A DNA stretch of 64,000 nt from Terriglobia bacterium (lineage in GTDB: Bacteria > Acidobacteriota > Terriglobia > Bryobacterales > Bryobacteraceae). Of this stretch, positions 42,644 to 51,972 are shown piece after piece (within the stretch, counting starts at the first letter, position 1; each line of letters begins with the position of its first letter). A program made the translations under genes and the position numbers. Under the pieces are notes generated by a model, which did not search any database, was not told where the DNA came from, and was given only the letters and a program-made list of their open reading frames with translations. Where the stretch lies: NCBI GenBank assembly GCA_025363475.1, contig JANYDS010000012.1, positions 1 to 64,000 on the forward strand. Direction: 5' to 3'.

Positions 42644-42688
42644 AAAACCCCGCGACAACCGAATGGGCTGTCGCGGGGTTATTATTTT
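42644..42688 (+). terminator. Rho-independent terminator of the HU gene
   Basis: AACCCCGCGACA (42646-42657) pairs perfectly with TGTCGCGGGGTT (42669-42680), then ATTATTTT. It lies 25 bases after the HU stop. Confidence 0.9.
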
Positions 42689-42739
42689 CTGATCTCTTTC
42701 GAAGCCGTGCCGCCCGACTTGCCGGCAGCGTGTTGAAGC

Positions 42740-42943
42740 TTAGGCCTGCTTCTTGGGTTCTACGGAGGGCTCTTCTTCAGTTTTGATCGCTTGCTTGAAG
42801 TTTTTGATGCCTTCGCCCAAACCTTTTGCTACTTCCGGGATCTTCTTGCCGCCAAAAAGCAGCACCGCAACTCCGAGGACAACCATGAGTTCCGTTCCCG
42901 AAAGGCCACCAAAACCAGCAGTCTGAAAGCTTTGTGCCAACAT
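42740..42943 (-). CDS. tatA: Twin-arginine translocase subunit TatA/TatE
   Basis: A 67-residue protein: one N-terminal TM helix ([20 protein letters not shown]) with the conserved FGGKKIPE turn and amphipathic helix [14 protein letters not shown], then an acidic-basic tail. TatA forms the pore of the Tat pathway. The start at 42943 ([10 protein letters not shown]) gives the normal length; the open frame extends much further upstream without similarity. No tatB or tatC is adjacent. Confidence 0.9.
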   Translation of the reverse strand: MLAQSFQTAGFGGLSGTELMVVLGVAVLLFGGKKIPEVAKGLGEGIKNFKQAIKTEEEPSVEPKKQA

Positions 42944-43019
42944 TATACGGCCACCTTTCATCCACCATTGTACGGTTGCACTGTTCTCAGTTGCAAGCCG
43001 GGGTGAAATATGCTGAAAG

Positions 43020-43295
43020 ATGATGGACTGGCACCAACACAGCGAAGCGATTGGATTCTGGGCCGGGGCGCTTACCACTTCGTCATTTGTTCCGCAGGTG
43101 GTTAACACCTGGCGAACGAACGGCCACGGACTTTCGTGGGCGATGCTGACGCTGTTTGGAGCCGGAATCACTTTGTGGCTCTGGTACGGGCTGGTTGAAC
43201 ATTCAATGCCGGTGACGCTGGCCAATGCGCTCACGCTGGGGCAGATTGCGCTGATTGCCGGGATTAAACTTTTTAAGCGCGGGCCGCACGCATAA
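43020..43295 (+). CDS. SemiSWEET-type sugar transporter
   Basis: A 91-residue protein with three TM helices. [20 protein letters not shown] contains the PQ motif, and the helices [20 protein letters not shown] and [20 protein letters not shown] complete the triple-helix bundle; the conserved N-terminal and W residues fit SemiSWEET. Two such units dimerise to move small sugars. An alternative start is the ATG at 43023. Its last 23 bases overlap the convergent recN. Confidence 0.85.
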   Translation: MMDWHQHSEAIGFWAGALTTSSFVPQVVNTWRTNGHGLSWAMLTLFGAGITLWLWYGLVEHSMPVTLANALTLGQIALIAGIKLFKRGPHA

Positions 43296-44946
43296 GCTCT
43301 GCTGCGTTGCGGAGGGCTTCGGGCGTCAGCGTTTGGCCGCTTAACATCCTGCCGATTTCTTCGGTACTTGCAACTGGCGTGAGCTCTTCGATTTGGGCTA
43401 CTGTACGCCCGGCGCGTTCAAACTTGCCCACACGGTAATGATGGTCGGCAAAGCAGGCGATTTGGGCCAGATGCGTGACGCAAATGACCTGGTTTTCCGC
43501 TGCGAGTGTCTTGAGGCGACGTGCAACGCCTTCTGCGGCACGGCCGCCGATCCCTGTATCGACTTCATCGAAAACCAGGGTCCGGGGGGAGGCGTTTGGG
43601 TTCGATTTGCCGCCGGCGAGGCAGGTTTTCAGCGCGAGAGCGATGCGCGAAAGTTCTCCACCGGAAGCCACGCGTTCGAGCGGGCGGGGTTCTTCGCCAG
43701 GATTAGGGGACACCAGAAACTGAGCGCGGTCTGCGCCGGTTTCGGACCAAACAGCCGGTTCTACTTCGATACGGAACACGGTCCGGTCCATCGCCAGCGG
43801 CTTCAGTTCTTCTTCCACACGTTTGCCCAGGGTCTGAGCGACAGTTTTGCGCTGCGCCGTGAGATTCGCCGCCGCAAGTTCAAAATCTTTGGCGCGGGTC
43901 TGCAGTTCGTGCCGCAGCTCTTCGAGGCGCTCGCCGGCGGTTTCCACTTCGCTGATTTTCTTCACGACATCGTCGAGAAACACGAGCATCACTTCGGCGG
44001 AGCCGCCGTATTTACGCTTTAGTTTGTCGATGGCAGCGAGTCGGCTTTCGATTTCTTCGAGACGATCCGGGTTGGCTTCAATGTGGCCCAGGTAGTCGCG
44101 CAGGGAGAAAGAAACATCCTGAATGGCGATCAGGGCGGGTTCCAGAGTCTGGCGGACTGGTTCCATCTGACCATCAATCTTCGCCAGCTCATCGAGCTTC
44201 TTCGCAACGGAACGCACGATGGAGAGGGCCGATTCGGGGGCTTCGTAAAGAGCTTCGAAGGCTGCACCGGCGGTTTCGAGAAGGCGACCGGAATTTTGCT
44301 GGATGCGTCGTTCCGCTTCGAGTTCGGTGTCTTCGCCTGCACGCAGGCCGGCAGCTTCCAGTTCGCGGCGCTGGAACTGCCACAGGTCGAGCATGCGGGT
44401 CTTTTCCTGATCGGAATTTTCGAGGCGTGCGATTTCGTCCGCGATACTCTTCCACGCAGTGAATACCTCCCGCGCCGCCATGCGCTGACCGCGCAAAGTA
44501 CCAAAGGTATCGAGCATGGCCAGTTGTGACGCCGCTTCAAAAAGAAGCTGCTGATCATGCTGCCCGTGGATATCACCGAGGTGGGGTGCAAGATCTTTAA
44601 GCAGCGCCACCGTGGCGGGGCGGTTGTTCACGAAGACGCGGCTCTTGCCCGTGGAAAGGATCTCGCGATCAATGATCAGCTCAGAATCCGCGCTTTCAAA
44701 GCCCGCACTTTGCAGAACCGCTTCGGCCTTCGCACTGGTATCGAAGATGCCGGAGACGCGCGCTTTCTCTTCGCCGGAACGGATCATGTCGCTTGACGCG
44801 CGACCGCCGAACAGCAGCCCCAGTGCGTCCACAACAATAGATTTACCGCTTCCGGTTTCACCCGTAAGCAGGTTCAGGCCGGTATGGAAACGCACGCGAA
44901 GGCGGTCAACTACGGCGTAATTTTCGACGACAAGTTCGTGGAGCAC
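43273..44946 (-). CDS. recN: DNA repair protein RecN
   Basis: A 557-residue SMC-like ATPase of double-strand break repair. Walker [17 protein letters not shown], the RecN-specific [11 protein letters not shown], central coiled coil (residues about 160-360), then the ABC signature [17 protein letters not shown] and Walker [14 protein letters not shown]. Divergent from tolQ with about 50 bases between. Confidence 0.95.
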   Translation of the reverse strand: MLHELVVENYAVVDRLRVRFHTGLNLLTGETGSGKSIVVDALGLLFGGRASSDMIRSGEEKARVSGIFDTSAKAEAVLQSAGFESADSELIIDREILSTGKSRVFVNNRPATVALLKDLAPHLGDIHGQHDQQLLFEAASQLAMLDTFGTLRGQRMAAREVFTAWKSIADEIARLENSDQEKTRMLDLWQFQRRELEAAGLRAGEDTELEAERRIQQNSGRLLETAGAAFEALYEAPESALSIVRSVAKKLDELAKIDGQMEPVRQTLEPALIAIQDVSFSLRDYLGHIEANPDRLEEIESRLAAIDKLKRKYGGSAEVMLVFLDDVVKKISEVETAGERLEELRHELQTRAKDFELAAANLTAQRKTVAQTLGKRVEEELKPLAMDRTVFRIEVEPAVWSETGADRAQFLVSPNPGEEPRPLERVASGGELSRIALALKTCLAGGKSNPNASPRTLVFDEVDTGIGGRAAEGVARRLKTLAAENQVICVTHLAQIACFADHHYRVGKFERAGRTVAQIEELTPVASTEEIGRMLSGQTLTPEALRNAAELMRAARA

Positions 44947-45000
44947 CCGATCCGATTATAGAAGCCGGGGTCCGCACGTTATATTTGGGTGGTGGACGAC

Positions 45001-45690
45001 ATGTTTCCGAGTGCCGCTGTTGCTCTATTTTTGCAGCAAAACAGCTTCATTGATCTGGTTAGCCATGGCACCGTGCTGACTTATGCCGTGCTGGGTGTGC
45101 TGGTGATTTTTTCGATTCTCTCGCTCACCATTATTTTTTCCAAGCTGTCGTCATTCGGGGCGGCGCGGCAGAGTGATGAACGTTTTTTGCGGGCCTTCCG
45201 CAAGGCGGGTAACCTCGAAGCGGCGATGGTGGCCAGTGAACAGTACAGGCCCTCACCTCTGGTGGCTGTCTTCGACCATGGCTATGCGGAAGTAACGCGG
45301 CAGGTGACGGCACGCGGCGGCGTCTCGCATGGGGAATCCATCAATCGCAGTTTGCAACTGGGCACGAATGAACAAATCGCGCGGTTGGAACGAAACTTGA
45401 GCTGGCTTGCAACCACGGCGTCGGTTTCGCCGTTTATTGGTTTGTTGGGTACGGTGATTGGGATCATTCGCGCGTTTCAGAATTTGGGAGCGGCGGGGAG
45501 TACCAGTTTGCGTGCGGTCGGCCCCGGTATTTCGGAAGCTCTGGTGGCGACTGCCGTTGGGCTGGTAGCCGCGATTCCCGCAGCCGTGGCCTATAACCAT
45601 TTCGGCCATCAGCTCAAGGAACTGGGCGGACGCATGGACGATTTTTCGCTGGAATTTCTGAATCTGATTGACCGGAGTTTTGGGGAATAA
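45001..45690 (+). CDS. tolQ: TolQ, MotA/TolQ/ExbB proton channel subunit
   Basis: A 229-residue three-helix membrane protein (MFPSAAVALFLQQNSF...). TM1 TYAVLGVLVIFSILSLTIIF; TM2 and TM3 region ASVSPFIGLLGTVIGIIRAF and ISEALVATAVGLVAAIPAAV are the proton-channel helices. It is first of the six-gene Tol-Pal operon, which maintains outer-membrane integrity and constricts it during division. A GTG at 44989 could add four residues; 45001 has GGTGG spaced nine bases before. Confidence 0.93.
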   Translation: MFPSAAVALFLQQNSFIDLVSHGTVLTYAVLGVLVIFSILSLTIIFSKLSSFGAARQSDERFLRAFRKAGNLEAAMVASEQYRPSPLVAVFDHGYAEVTRQVTARGGVSHGESINRSLQLGTNEQIARLERNLSWLATTASVSPFIGLLGTVIGIIRAFQNLGAAGSTSLRAVGPGISEALVATAVGLVAAIPAAVAYNHFGHQLKELGGRMDDFSLEFLNLIDRSFGE

Positions 45691-46131
45691 ATGGCGTTTA
45701 GTGCAGGCGGGATGAATAACGGCGGACGCAGATCGCGGGGCATGCCTGCGATGGCGGAGATCAACGTTACGCCTTTTGTTGACATCGCACTCGTACTTTT
45801 GATCATCTTTATGATCACCGCGCACGTCATGGAATCAGGGATTGAAATCGACGTGCCGAAGACGAAGACTACCGAATCCAGTTCGAAAGAATTGCCTGTG
45901 GTTTCTATTTCCAAGACCGGTGAGGCGTTTCTGGGGCAGGAACCGGTCAATATCAACCGCTTGGCCGATGATATTCATGCGAAGTACCCGGGCCAGTCGG
46001 CAGTGTATTTGCGGGCGGACCGGGAAACGCCGTTTGACCCGATTGCGCAGGTGATGAGTGCGCTGGGCACGGCAAAGCTGTCGGTAAACGTGGTGACGCA
46101 ACCGGATGATGGAGCCGGTCGCAGACGCTGA
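45691..46131 (+). CDS. tolR: TolR, ExbD/TolR family
   Basis: A 146-residue single-pass protein (MAFSAGGMNNGGRRSRGMPA). The TM helix INVTPFVDIALVLLIIFMIT carries the essential Asp of the proton channel, and the C-terminal periplasmic domain has VYLRADRETPFDPIAQVMSA. It follows tolQ directly, with the ATG right after the tolQ stop. Confidence 0.93.
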   Translation: MAFSAGGMNNGGRRSRGMPAMAEINVTPFVDIALVLLIIFMITAHVMESGIEIDVPKTKTTESSSKELPVVSISKTGEAFLGQEPVNINRLADDIHAKYPGQSAVYLRADRETPFDPIAQVMSALGTAKLSVNVVTQPDDGAGRRR

Positions 46132-46133
46132 GT

Positions 46134-46925
46134 ATGAGCGCCGCATCGCTGCTTCCGGACCAGAGTGACCCGCGTGATCCGGTTGGCAAATGGTTTGCCG
46201 GGTCGTTGCTGATCCATGGTGTTGCTGCGGGCCTGTTGGCTACTGCCGGTTTGTGGAATGCAAAAGACACGTGGGGCTCGCCGCATGCCAGCAGCGGATC
46301 TGTGGGCATAACGATGGTGAAGACCATCCCCATCGCGCGGCGTGAAGGTGCGGTGAATCCGCTGGCGAATGATACGAAGTCGGTAGTGCCGGAAGCCCCT
46401 GTACCTGCTGTGAAGATGCGGAAACAGGTGCTGGCACCGGTGCCAGATGCCATCGCGATTCCTGACCGGTTCAAGAAGAACCAAAAACTTTCGCCAAAGG
46501 AAATTGCGCGGACGACTTACCGGCCGCCGGTGGAATACAAACCAAATCAGGTGTATTCGACTACGCCGCAGGCTGCGAATACGCCTATGTATGGGACACA
46601 GGGCTCGGGCGGAATTGAGCTGGGACCGGCCTCAGTGCTGGGGTCTCGCTTCGGCGCTTATGTGGATTTGATGCGCGACCGAATTTCGCAGCACTGGAAT
46701 ACGGCTGACGTCCGGGCGTTGCCGACGCAGAAGTGCGCGGTCTCGTTTACCATCGCGCGGAATGGCATGGTCACGAACGTGCAGGTGTCGCAGCCCAGCG
46801 GTAGTTATTTACTGGATACGTCGGCAAAGCGGGCTATTCTGGACGCGAATCCGCTGCCTGTGCTTCCACGGGAGTTTACGCAAAACGAAGCAACGGTGGA
46901 GTTTTGGTTTCAATTAAAACAATGA
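46134..46925 (+). CDS. tolA: TolA-position TonB-family energy transducer
   Basis: A 263-residue single-pass protein in the tolA position. Hydrophobic segment WFAGSLLIHGVAAGLLATAG, a proline-rich middle (RKQVLAPVPDAIAIPDRFKK, then TTYRPPVEYKP) spanning the periplasm, and a TonB C-terminal domain (QKCAVSFTIARNGMVTNVQV to VEFWFQLK). The C-terminus is closer to TonB than to E. coli TolA, as is usual outside Proteobacteria. Confidence 0.85.
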   Translation: MSAASLLPDQSDPRDPVGKWFAGSLLIHGVAAGLLATAGLWNAKDTWGSPHASSGSVGITMVKTIPIARREGAVNPLANDTKSVVPEAPVPAVKMRKQVLAPVPDAIAIPDRFKKNQKLSPKEIARTTYRPPVEYKPNQVYSTTPQAANTPMYGTQGSGGIELGPASVLGSRFGAYVDLMRDRISQHWNTADVRALPTQKCAVSFTIARNGMVTNVQVSQPSGSYLLDTSAKRAILDANPLPVLPREFTQNEATVEFWFQLKQ

Positions 46926-46938
46926 CGCAAATCAAACA

Positions 46939-48291
46939 ATGACTCGAAAACAAACATTATTGCTGGTGGCGTTCGCGGCGCTGGGGACGGGGTTGCTGCC
47001 GGGGCAGGATATTACTATCTGGATCAATGGCGCGAGCGGCAAACCGGCATTGGCTGTGGTGGATTTTCGCGGGGCCGGGTCGCAACAGTTCATGACCGCG
47101 TTCAATTCCACACTCTTCAGCGATCTGGACGGCTCAGGGCTGTTTGACTTGAAAGCCAAGAGCATGTTTCCTCTGAATAATCCGCAGCGGCCGGAAGATC
47201 TCCAGGTTTCGGACAATAATCAGGGTTTCGCGCTGGCGGACTGGGCTGGCACACCTGTGAATGCGTCGCATCTGGTGTTTGGTTATACGGCGGCACAGAA
47301 CGGCGCGCTGGTGCTCTATGGGAACGTATACGATACGCGCCAGACCAATGTGCAGTCGGCGGAGTTAATGGCGCAGCGGTACGCAGGATCGATGGATCAG
47401 GCGGGCGCAATCCACATTGCGCATGAATTCGCGAATGACATTATTCAGAAGTTTGGCGGCACGGGAAGTTTGCTGGGCAGCCGGATCTATTTTGTTTCCA
47501 GCCGCGGGGCGGCGAAAAACAATAGTGAAATCTGGGTTATGGACTGGGATGGCAACAACCAAAAGCCTCTGACGCAGCTGAAATCGAGTTCCATCATGCC
47601 TGCGGTTTCGCCGGATGGTTCGCGGGTGGCTTTCACCAGTTTTGCGCTGGGGCAGCCGCGAATTATGATCTACGACACGACGACATTGCGTGCGGTGCCA
47701 TTCTACAACCAGGAAGCCTCACTGAACGCGCAGGCAAGTTTCTCCGGTGATGGCAAACAGATTTACTATTCATCCACGGCCGCCGGGGGACTTTCGCAGA
47801 TTTATGCGGCGGCCATCAACGGCCGTGATTTCCGGCGGATTTCACATCGCGATGCCATTGAAGTGGAGCCGAAGGTGAACCCGAAGAACCCCGCGCAGTT
47901 ACTCTTCGTATCCGGGCCGGGCGGGCAGCAGATTTACCAAATGAATTCGGATGGCGTGGGTGTTCAGAAGGTCACGAACGGTGAAGGTGAAGCGGGGAAT
48001 CCGGCATGGCATCCGGATGGCCAGCACATCGCTTTTTCGTGGACGCGCGGCTACTCCAAAGGTGACTGGAACATCTTCGTCATGGATGCAGGCTCGAAAC
48101 AATTCGTGCAGTTGACGCACAGTGAAGGTAAGAACGAAAATCCGGTTTGGGCCCCTGACGGGCGCCACATCGTGTTCGCATCTACACGAAGTGGAACTTC
48201 GCAGATTTATACAATGCTGGCTGACGGCACGCAGGTGAAACAATTGACTTCGCAGGGTGTTAACAAGTCCCCCGTCTGGGGAGTAAGGTAA
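46939..48291 (+). CDS. tolB: TolB, periplasmic beta-propeller of the Tol-Pal system
   Basis: A 450-residue exported protein (signal MTRKQTLLLVAFAALGTGLLPG). An N-terminal TolB domain is followed by six propeller repeats, each with SPDGSRVAF, GDGKQIYYSS, HPDGQHIAFSW or APDGRHIVFAS-type cores. TolB binds Pal and the TolA C-terminus. Its stop overlaps the pal ATG by one base. Confidence 0.93.
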   Translation: MTRKQTLLLVAFAALGTGLLPGQDITIWINGASGKPALAVVDFRGAGSQQFMTAFNSTLFSDLDGSGLFDLKAKSMFPLNNPQRPEDLQVSDNNQGFALADWAGTPVNASHLVFGYTAAQNGALVLYGNVYDTRQTNVQSAELMAQRYAGSMDQAGAIHIAHEFANDIIQKFGGTGSLLGSRIYFVSSRGAAKNNSEIWVMDWDGNNQKPLTQLKSSSIMPAVSPDGSRVAFTSFALGQPRIMIYDTTTLRAVPFYNQEASLNAQASFSGDGKQIYYSSTAAGGLSQIYAAAINGRDFRRISHRDAIEVEPKVNPKNPAQLLFVSGPGGQQIYQMNSDGVGVQKVTNGEGEAGNPAWHPDGQHIAFSWTRGYSKGDWNIFVMDAGSKQFVQLTHSEGKNENPVWAPDGRHIVFASTRSGTSQIYTMLADGTQVKQLTSQGVNKSPVWGVR

Positions 48292-49085
48292 TGATGAAAA
48301 CTTCAAAGCGCGTAACTCTGACACTGGCCATGAGCGTGGTGATGCTGGCTTCGGCCTGCAAGAAAAAAGTGGTGATTCCGCCGCCCCCTCCCCCGCCCCA
48401 GCAGCAGACACAGACACCGGCACCGCCGCCGACAGGCGCGCAGAGAGCCGTTATCAGTGAATTTGCCGTGGAGCCTTCCACGATTGAGCGCGGACAATCC
48501 GCCACGCTCCGCTGGAATATTACGGGGGCTGGTGCTGTTGCGATCAACACCGGCATTGGTACTGTTCCCGCAGCGGGTACGCGCCGGGTGGTGCCGGCTG
48601 AAACCACCACGTATACGATTACCGCCAGCGGCCCCGGCGGCGATGTCACGGCTTCCGCCACGGTGACTGTCACGGCTCCGGTACCGCCGCCTGCGCAGAT
48701 GCGCCCCGCGCCAACGGCAACCTTTGAATCGCTGGTCGAAAGCGAACTGCATGATGCGCTCTTCGATTACGATTCCAACAACATTTCGGACAGCGCCCGC
48801 ACGGTGCTTACCGCCAATGCTGAAGCGCTCAAGAAGATCTTCGCTGACTTCCCGCGCGCCACCATTATTGTGGAAGGCCATTGCGACGAACGCGGGTCGG
48901 CTGAATATAATCTGGGTCTGGGTGATCGCCGATCAACCGCCGCACGGGATTTCATTGCGCAACTGGGGATTCCGGCGGACCGTCTCAAAACCGTGAGTTA
49001 CGGCAAAGAGCGCCCGGCTTGTAATGAAGCGAGCGAAGGCTGTTATCAGAAGAACCGCCGCGCGCATTTTTCGGCCGGACAATAA
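48291..49085 (+). CDS. pal: Pal, peptidoglycan-associated lipoprotein with an extra Ig-like domain
   Basis: A 264-residue lipoprotein with lipobox LASAC (Cys near residue 23), then a poly-Pro/Gln linker. Between linker and OmpA domain lies an Ig-like beta-sandwich (residues about 53-127: AVEPSTIERGQSATLRWNIT to TASATVTVTAP) not found in classical Pal. The OmpA-like domain (ALFDYDSNNISD, VEGHCDERGSAEYNLGLGDR) has the peptidoglycan-binding Asp and Arg residues. Overlap with tolB by one base indicates coupled translation. Confidence 0.92.
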   Translation: MMKTSKRVTLTLAMSVVMLASACKKKVVIPPPPPPPQQQTQTPAPPPTGAQRAVISEFAVEPSTIERGQSATLRWNITGAGAVAINTGIGTVPAAGTRRVVPAETTTYTITASGPGGDVTASATVTVTAPVPPPAQMRPAPTATFESLVESELHDALFDYDSNNISDSARTVLTANAEALKKIFADFPRATIIVEGHCDERGSAEYNLGLGDRRSTAARDFIAQLGIPADRLKTVSYGKERPACNEASEGCYQKNRRAHFSAGQ

Positions 49086-50039
49086 ATGCGAATCACCAAA
49101 CTAAACATTTCCACTTTGGTCGCTGTCAGCGCCCTGCTGTTGCCTGGCAACGTTTTTGGTGCCAGTCGTGAGCAGCAGGAGATGCAGCGGGATATCGCCC
49201 AGTTGCAGGACCAGGTGCGCACGCTGCAGAGCAGCTTCGATCAAAAAATGGGCATACTGCAAACTCTGGTGCAGCAGGCACTCGACGCGGGCAACAAAGC
49301 GAATACCGGCGTGACTGTACTGAATTCCAGCGTCACAGCGACGCTGGACCGGGAGTTACGTGACCGTCTGGCACCGGTTGCGGCTTCAACTACCGGCCTT
49401 TCCACCAAGGTGGACAACCTGAACAACGACATGGCGGAAGTACGCAATTCCGTGGCGGATGTGAACACTCAGGTCAACAAGATTCTGCAATTGCTGACCG
49501 ACGTCAATAACGCGATCAAAGTGATGCAGGCCCCTGCCGCCGCACCTCCGCCACAAGCGAACGGACCGCAGGGCGGGGCTTTTTCCTCATTTGGTGTGGG
49601 CGGGCCTTCATCAGCGTTGCCGCCGGTTGCGGCTTCGACGTTGTTCACGAACGCGATGCGGGATTATTCCAGCGGCAAGGGCGATCTGGCGGCTGCCGGA
49701 TTTACCGATTTCGTGAAATTCTACCCGGATGATCCCAACGCACCCACGGCGCAGCTCTACATCGGGCAAGTCCATCTGGCGGACAAGCCGGAACAAGCGG
49801 TCAAAGATTTTGACGCCGTGCTGGAACGCTTTCCGGATAGCAAAGTGACTCCGGACGCGTGGTTCATGAAGGGTATGGCGCTGGAACAGAGCGGCCACCG
49901 CGATCAGGGCGCGAAAGAGTTCCGCGCCCTGATCAAACAATACCCGACTTCGGATCAGGCCAAACAGGCGAAGGATCAGTTGAAGTCAATGGGCCTGAGT
50001 TCACCACCGCCGCCTGCTCCCGTTCGCAGACGGCAATAG
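49086..50039 (+). CDS. cpoB: CpoB/YbgF, Tol-Pal coordinator
   Basis: A 317-residue secreted protein. N-terminal coiled coil for trimerisation (SREQQEMQRDIAQLQDQVRT), a long helical spacer with STTGLSTKVDNLNNDMAEVR, then a C-terminal TPR domain (AMRDYSSGKGDLAAAGFTDF, AQLYIGQVHLADKPEQAVKD, DAWFMKGMALEQSGHRDQGA). CpoB links Tol-Pal to peptidoglycan synthesis. Last gene of the operon; its stop is two bases from the convergent fabI. Confidence 0.9.
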   Translation: MRITKLNISTLVAVSALLLPGNVFGASREQQEMQRDIAQLQDQVRTLQSSFDQKMGILQTLVQQALDAGNKANTGVTVLNSSVTATLDRELRDRLAPVAASTTGLSTKVDNLNNDMAEVRNSVADVNTQVNKILQLLTDVNNAIKVMQAPAAAPPPQANGPQGGAFSSFGVGGPSSALPPVAASTLFTNAMRDYSSGKGDLAAAGFTDFVKFYPDDPNAPTAQLYIGQVHLADKPEQAVKDFDAVLERFPDSKVTPDAWFMKGMALEQSGHRDQGAKEFRALIKQYPTSDQAKQAKDQLKSMGLSSPPPPAPVRRRQ

Positions 50040-50041
50040 TT

Positions 50042-50806
50042 TTATAGCAGCTGCATACCGGCATCGACAAACAGAATGTTGCCGGTGACGCCGCGACCAA
50101 GATCACTGGCAAGGAATACGGCAGTGTCGCCCACTTCCGCCGGTTCGGTCACGCGGCGCAACGGAGAATTCAGCTTCGTCGCTTCCAGCATGATGGAAAT
50201 GCCTTTTACAGCCCGTGCTGAAGCTGTTTTCAGGGCACCGGCTGAGATAGCATTAACTCGGATTTTCCGCGGCCCTAAATCGTAAGCCAGATACCGCATG
50301 GCCGATTCGAGTGCCGCTTTGGCCACGCCCATCACGTTGTAGTTCGGCATCACACGCGTGGAGCCAATATAAGTAAGCGTGGTGATGGACCCGCCGTTCG
50401 TCATCAAGGGTGCAACCGCTCGCGACATCGCCACCAGTGAATAGGAACTGATGCTCTGGGCCAGCAGATAGCCCTCGCGCTGCGTTTCCACGAACGGGCG
50501 ACCGAGGTCTTCGGTGTTGGCGAAAGCCAGGCAGTGGATGAGCGCATCAATCGGCTTGCCCAGTTCGCGCAGGCTTTCCGTCAGCGCTGCAATCTCTTCA
50601 TCGCTGCTCACGTTGCAGGGAATCATTTTCACAACAGGCAGGTGGCCGGTGATGGCTTCGATGGAGTCTTTTTGCTTTTCGTTCAGGTAGGTGAGGACGA
50701 TGGAGGCACCCTCGCGGGCGAACGCTTCCGCAATCGCGTAGGCGATGCTCCATTTATTCGCAATTCCTGAAATGACGGCGGTCTTACCTTCGAGCAGTTT
50801 CGGCAT
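50042..50806 (-). CDS. fabI: Enoyl-[acyl-carrier-protein] reductase (NADH)
   Basis: A 254-residue short-chain dehydrogenase. GIANKWSIAYAIAEAFAREG is the divergent NADH motif of FabI; the catalytic Tyr and Lys are in YNVMGVAKAALE. ISAGALKTASARAVKGI and the C-terminal GNILFVDAGMQLL match FabI. It reduces trans-2-enoyl-ACP, the last step of fatty acid elongation. Convergent with cpoB. Confidence 0.95.
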   Translation of the reverse strand: MPKLLEGKTAVISGIANKWSIAYAIAEAFAREGASIVLTYLNEKQKDSIEAITGHLPVVKMIPCNVSSDEEIAALTESLRELGKPIDALIHCLAFANTEDLGRPFVETQREGYLLAQSISSYSLVAMSRAVAPLMTNGGSITTLTYIGSTRVMPNYNVMGVAKAALESAMRYLAYDLGPRKIRVNAISAGALKTASARAVKGISIMLEATKLNSPLRRVTEPAEVGDTAVFLASDLGRGVTGNILFVDAGMQLL

Positions 50807-50843
50807 GAAATATGAGGATACCGCGCCGGGCTAAGATCGGAGT

Positions 50844-51968
50844 CTGCGCCGCATCCTCATTCTTGTTGTTCTGCTGATTGTCTACGGGTCGCTTTATCCG
50901 TGGCACTTCGTGCTGCGGCACCTGCCTCACAACCCGGTGTGGATGCTTCTGCACACTTGGAACGCCCCCGTGAATCGATTCATGATGCGGGATATTGTGG
51001 TGAATGTCGCGCTCTATGTACCACTGGGCATGGCCGGGTTCCTGGTTCTGCGCCGGGTGACCGCAACCCTGCTGCTGGGGTTGTGTCTCTCTGTAGCAAT
51101 GGAAATCGCGCAGGCGTCTGCCCCTGCGCGGAGTACGAGCGGCCTTGATGTCCTGACCAATGTTCTGGGCACCGCAACCGGTGTGGGCGCCGGGATCCTT
51201 TTCCACCGCATCGCAGGCCGGAAACTGCGGCACCATCTGCGATATCGGTTCAGAGTGGTTGACCAGGGAGCACTCATCCTGCTGTTTCTGGCAGCGGGTT
51301 ACCTGATGTTTCCTTTTTTCCCGCTCACCGGGCTCTATCTGCCACACCAGAAACTGGGAGTCTTTCTGCATGCGTCACTGCTGGCACCGGAGCCCTTCCT
51401 GACAGCCGCTGCCGTTTGGCTGGCTGCGGGGAAGATGCTGCGTGCGGCGGGTTTTCAGGGCGCCCGTGTATGGCTGGCCTGTTCCGTTCTTATGATTCCT
51501 CTGCAATTTTTTTTGGTGGATCGCCAGCCGGTTCCCGCGCAGATTCCGGGTGCTGTGTGCGGCGTGCTTCTGTTCATTGGATTGCGCGGGGCGTGGTGGC
51601 CCGCCGGAATTTTGCTCGTTGACCTGATTGTTCGCGGCCTTGCGCCGTTCCAGTTCAGCCCGGAGGGGTCTGCTTTCAGCTTCATTCCGTTCGGCGGATT
51701 TCTCGGGGCGGAGTGGCAAAGCGCGACTTACACACTAATCGAAAAAACATTCTTTTACGGCTCCGCGATATGGCTGCTGAAGAGAGCAGGTCTTCGATAC
51801 AGGACTGCCTCGGCGCTGGTGGCTGGGATTCTGCTGGCTATCGAAATTCTGCAAACCCATCTGCCGGGCAGAACGCCAGAAATTTCAGATCCGTTGCTGG
51901 CGCTGCTCGCCGGTTTCGGGCTGGCGGGTCTGGCCAGGGATCCGGCCACAGTGACGGCGGATACTTAG
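50844..51968 (+). CDS. VanZ-like membrane protein, first of a tandem pair
   Basis: About 374 residues with many hydrophobic helices; the VanZ-like pattern is LLIVYGSLYPWHFVLRHLP, VNVALYVPLGMAGFLVLRR and SVAMEIAQASAPARSTSGLD. The homologous region continues to 50844, where the first codon is CTG; there is an in-frame TAA twelve bases earlier and no ATG, GTG or TTG between. A GTG at 50910 exists but would remove the first helix. A CTG start is therefore likely. VanZ proteins are associated with low-level teicoplanin resistance; function here unknown. Confidence 0.75.
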   Translation: MRRILILVVLLIVYGSLYPWHFVLRHLPHNPVWMLLHTWNAPVNRFMMRDIVVNVALYVPLGMAGFLVLRRVTATLLLGLCLSVAMEIAQASAPARSTSGLDVLTNVLGTATGVGAGILFHRIAGRKLRHHLRYRFRVVDQGALILLFLAAGYLMFPFFPLTGLYLPHQKLGVFLHASLLAPEPFLTAAAVWLAAGKMLRAAGFQGARVWLACSVLMIPLQFFLVDRQPVPAQIPGAVCGVLLFIGLRGAWWPAGILLVDLIVRGLAPFQFSPEGSAFSFIPFGGFLGAEWQSATYTLIEKTFFYGSAIWLLKRAGLRYRTASALVAGILLAIEILQTHLPGRTPEISDPLLALLAGFGLAGLARDPATVTADT

Positions 51969-51972
51969 AGTT

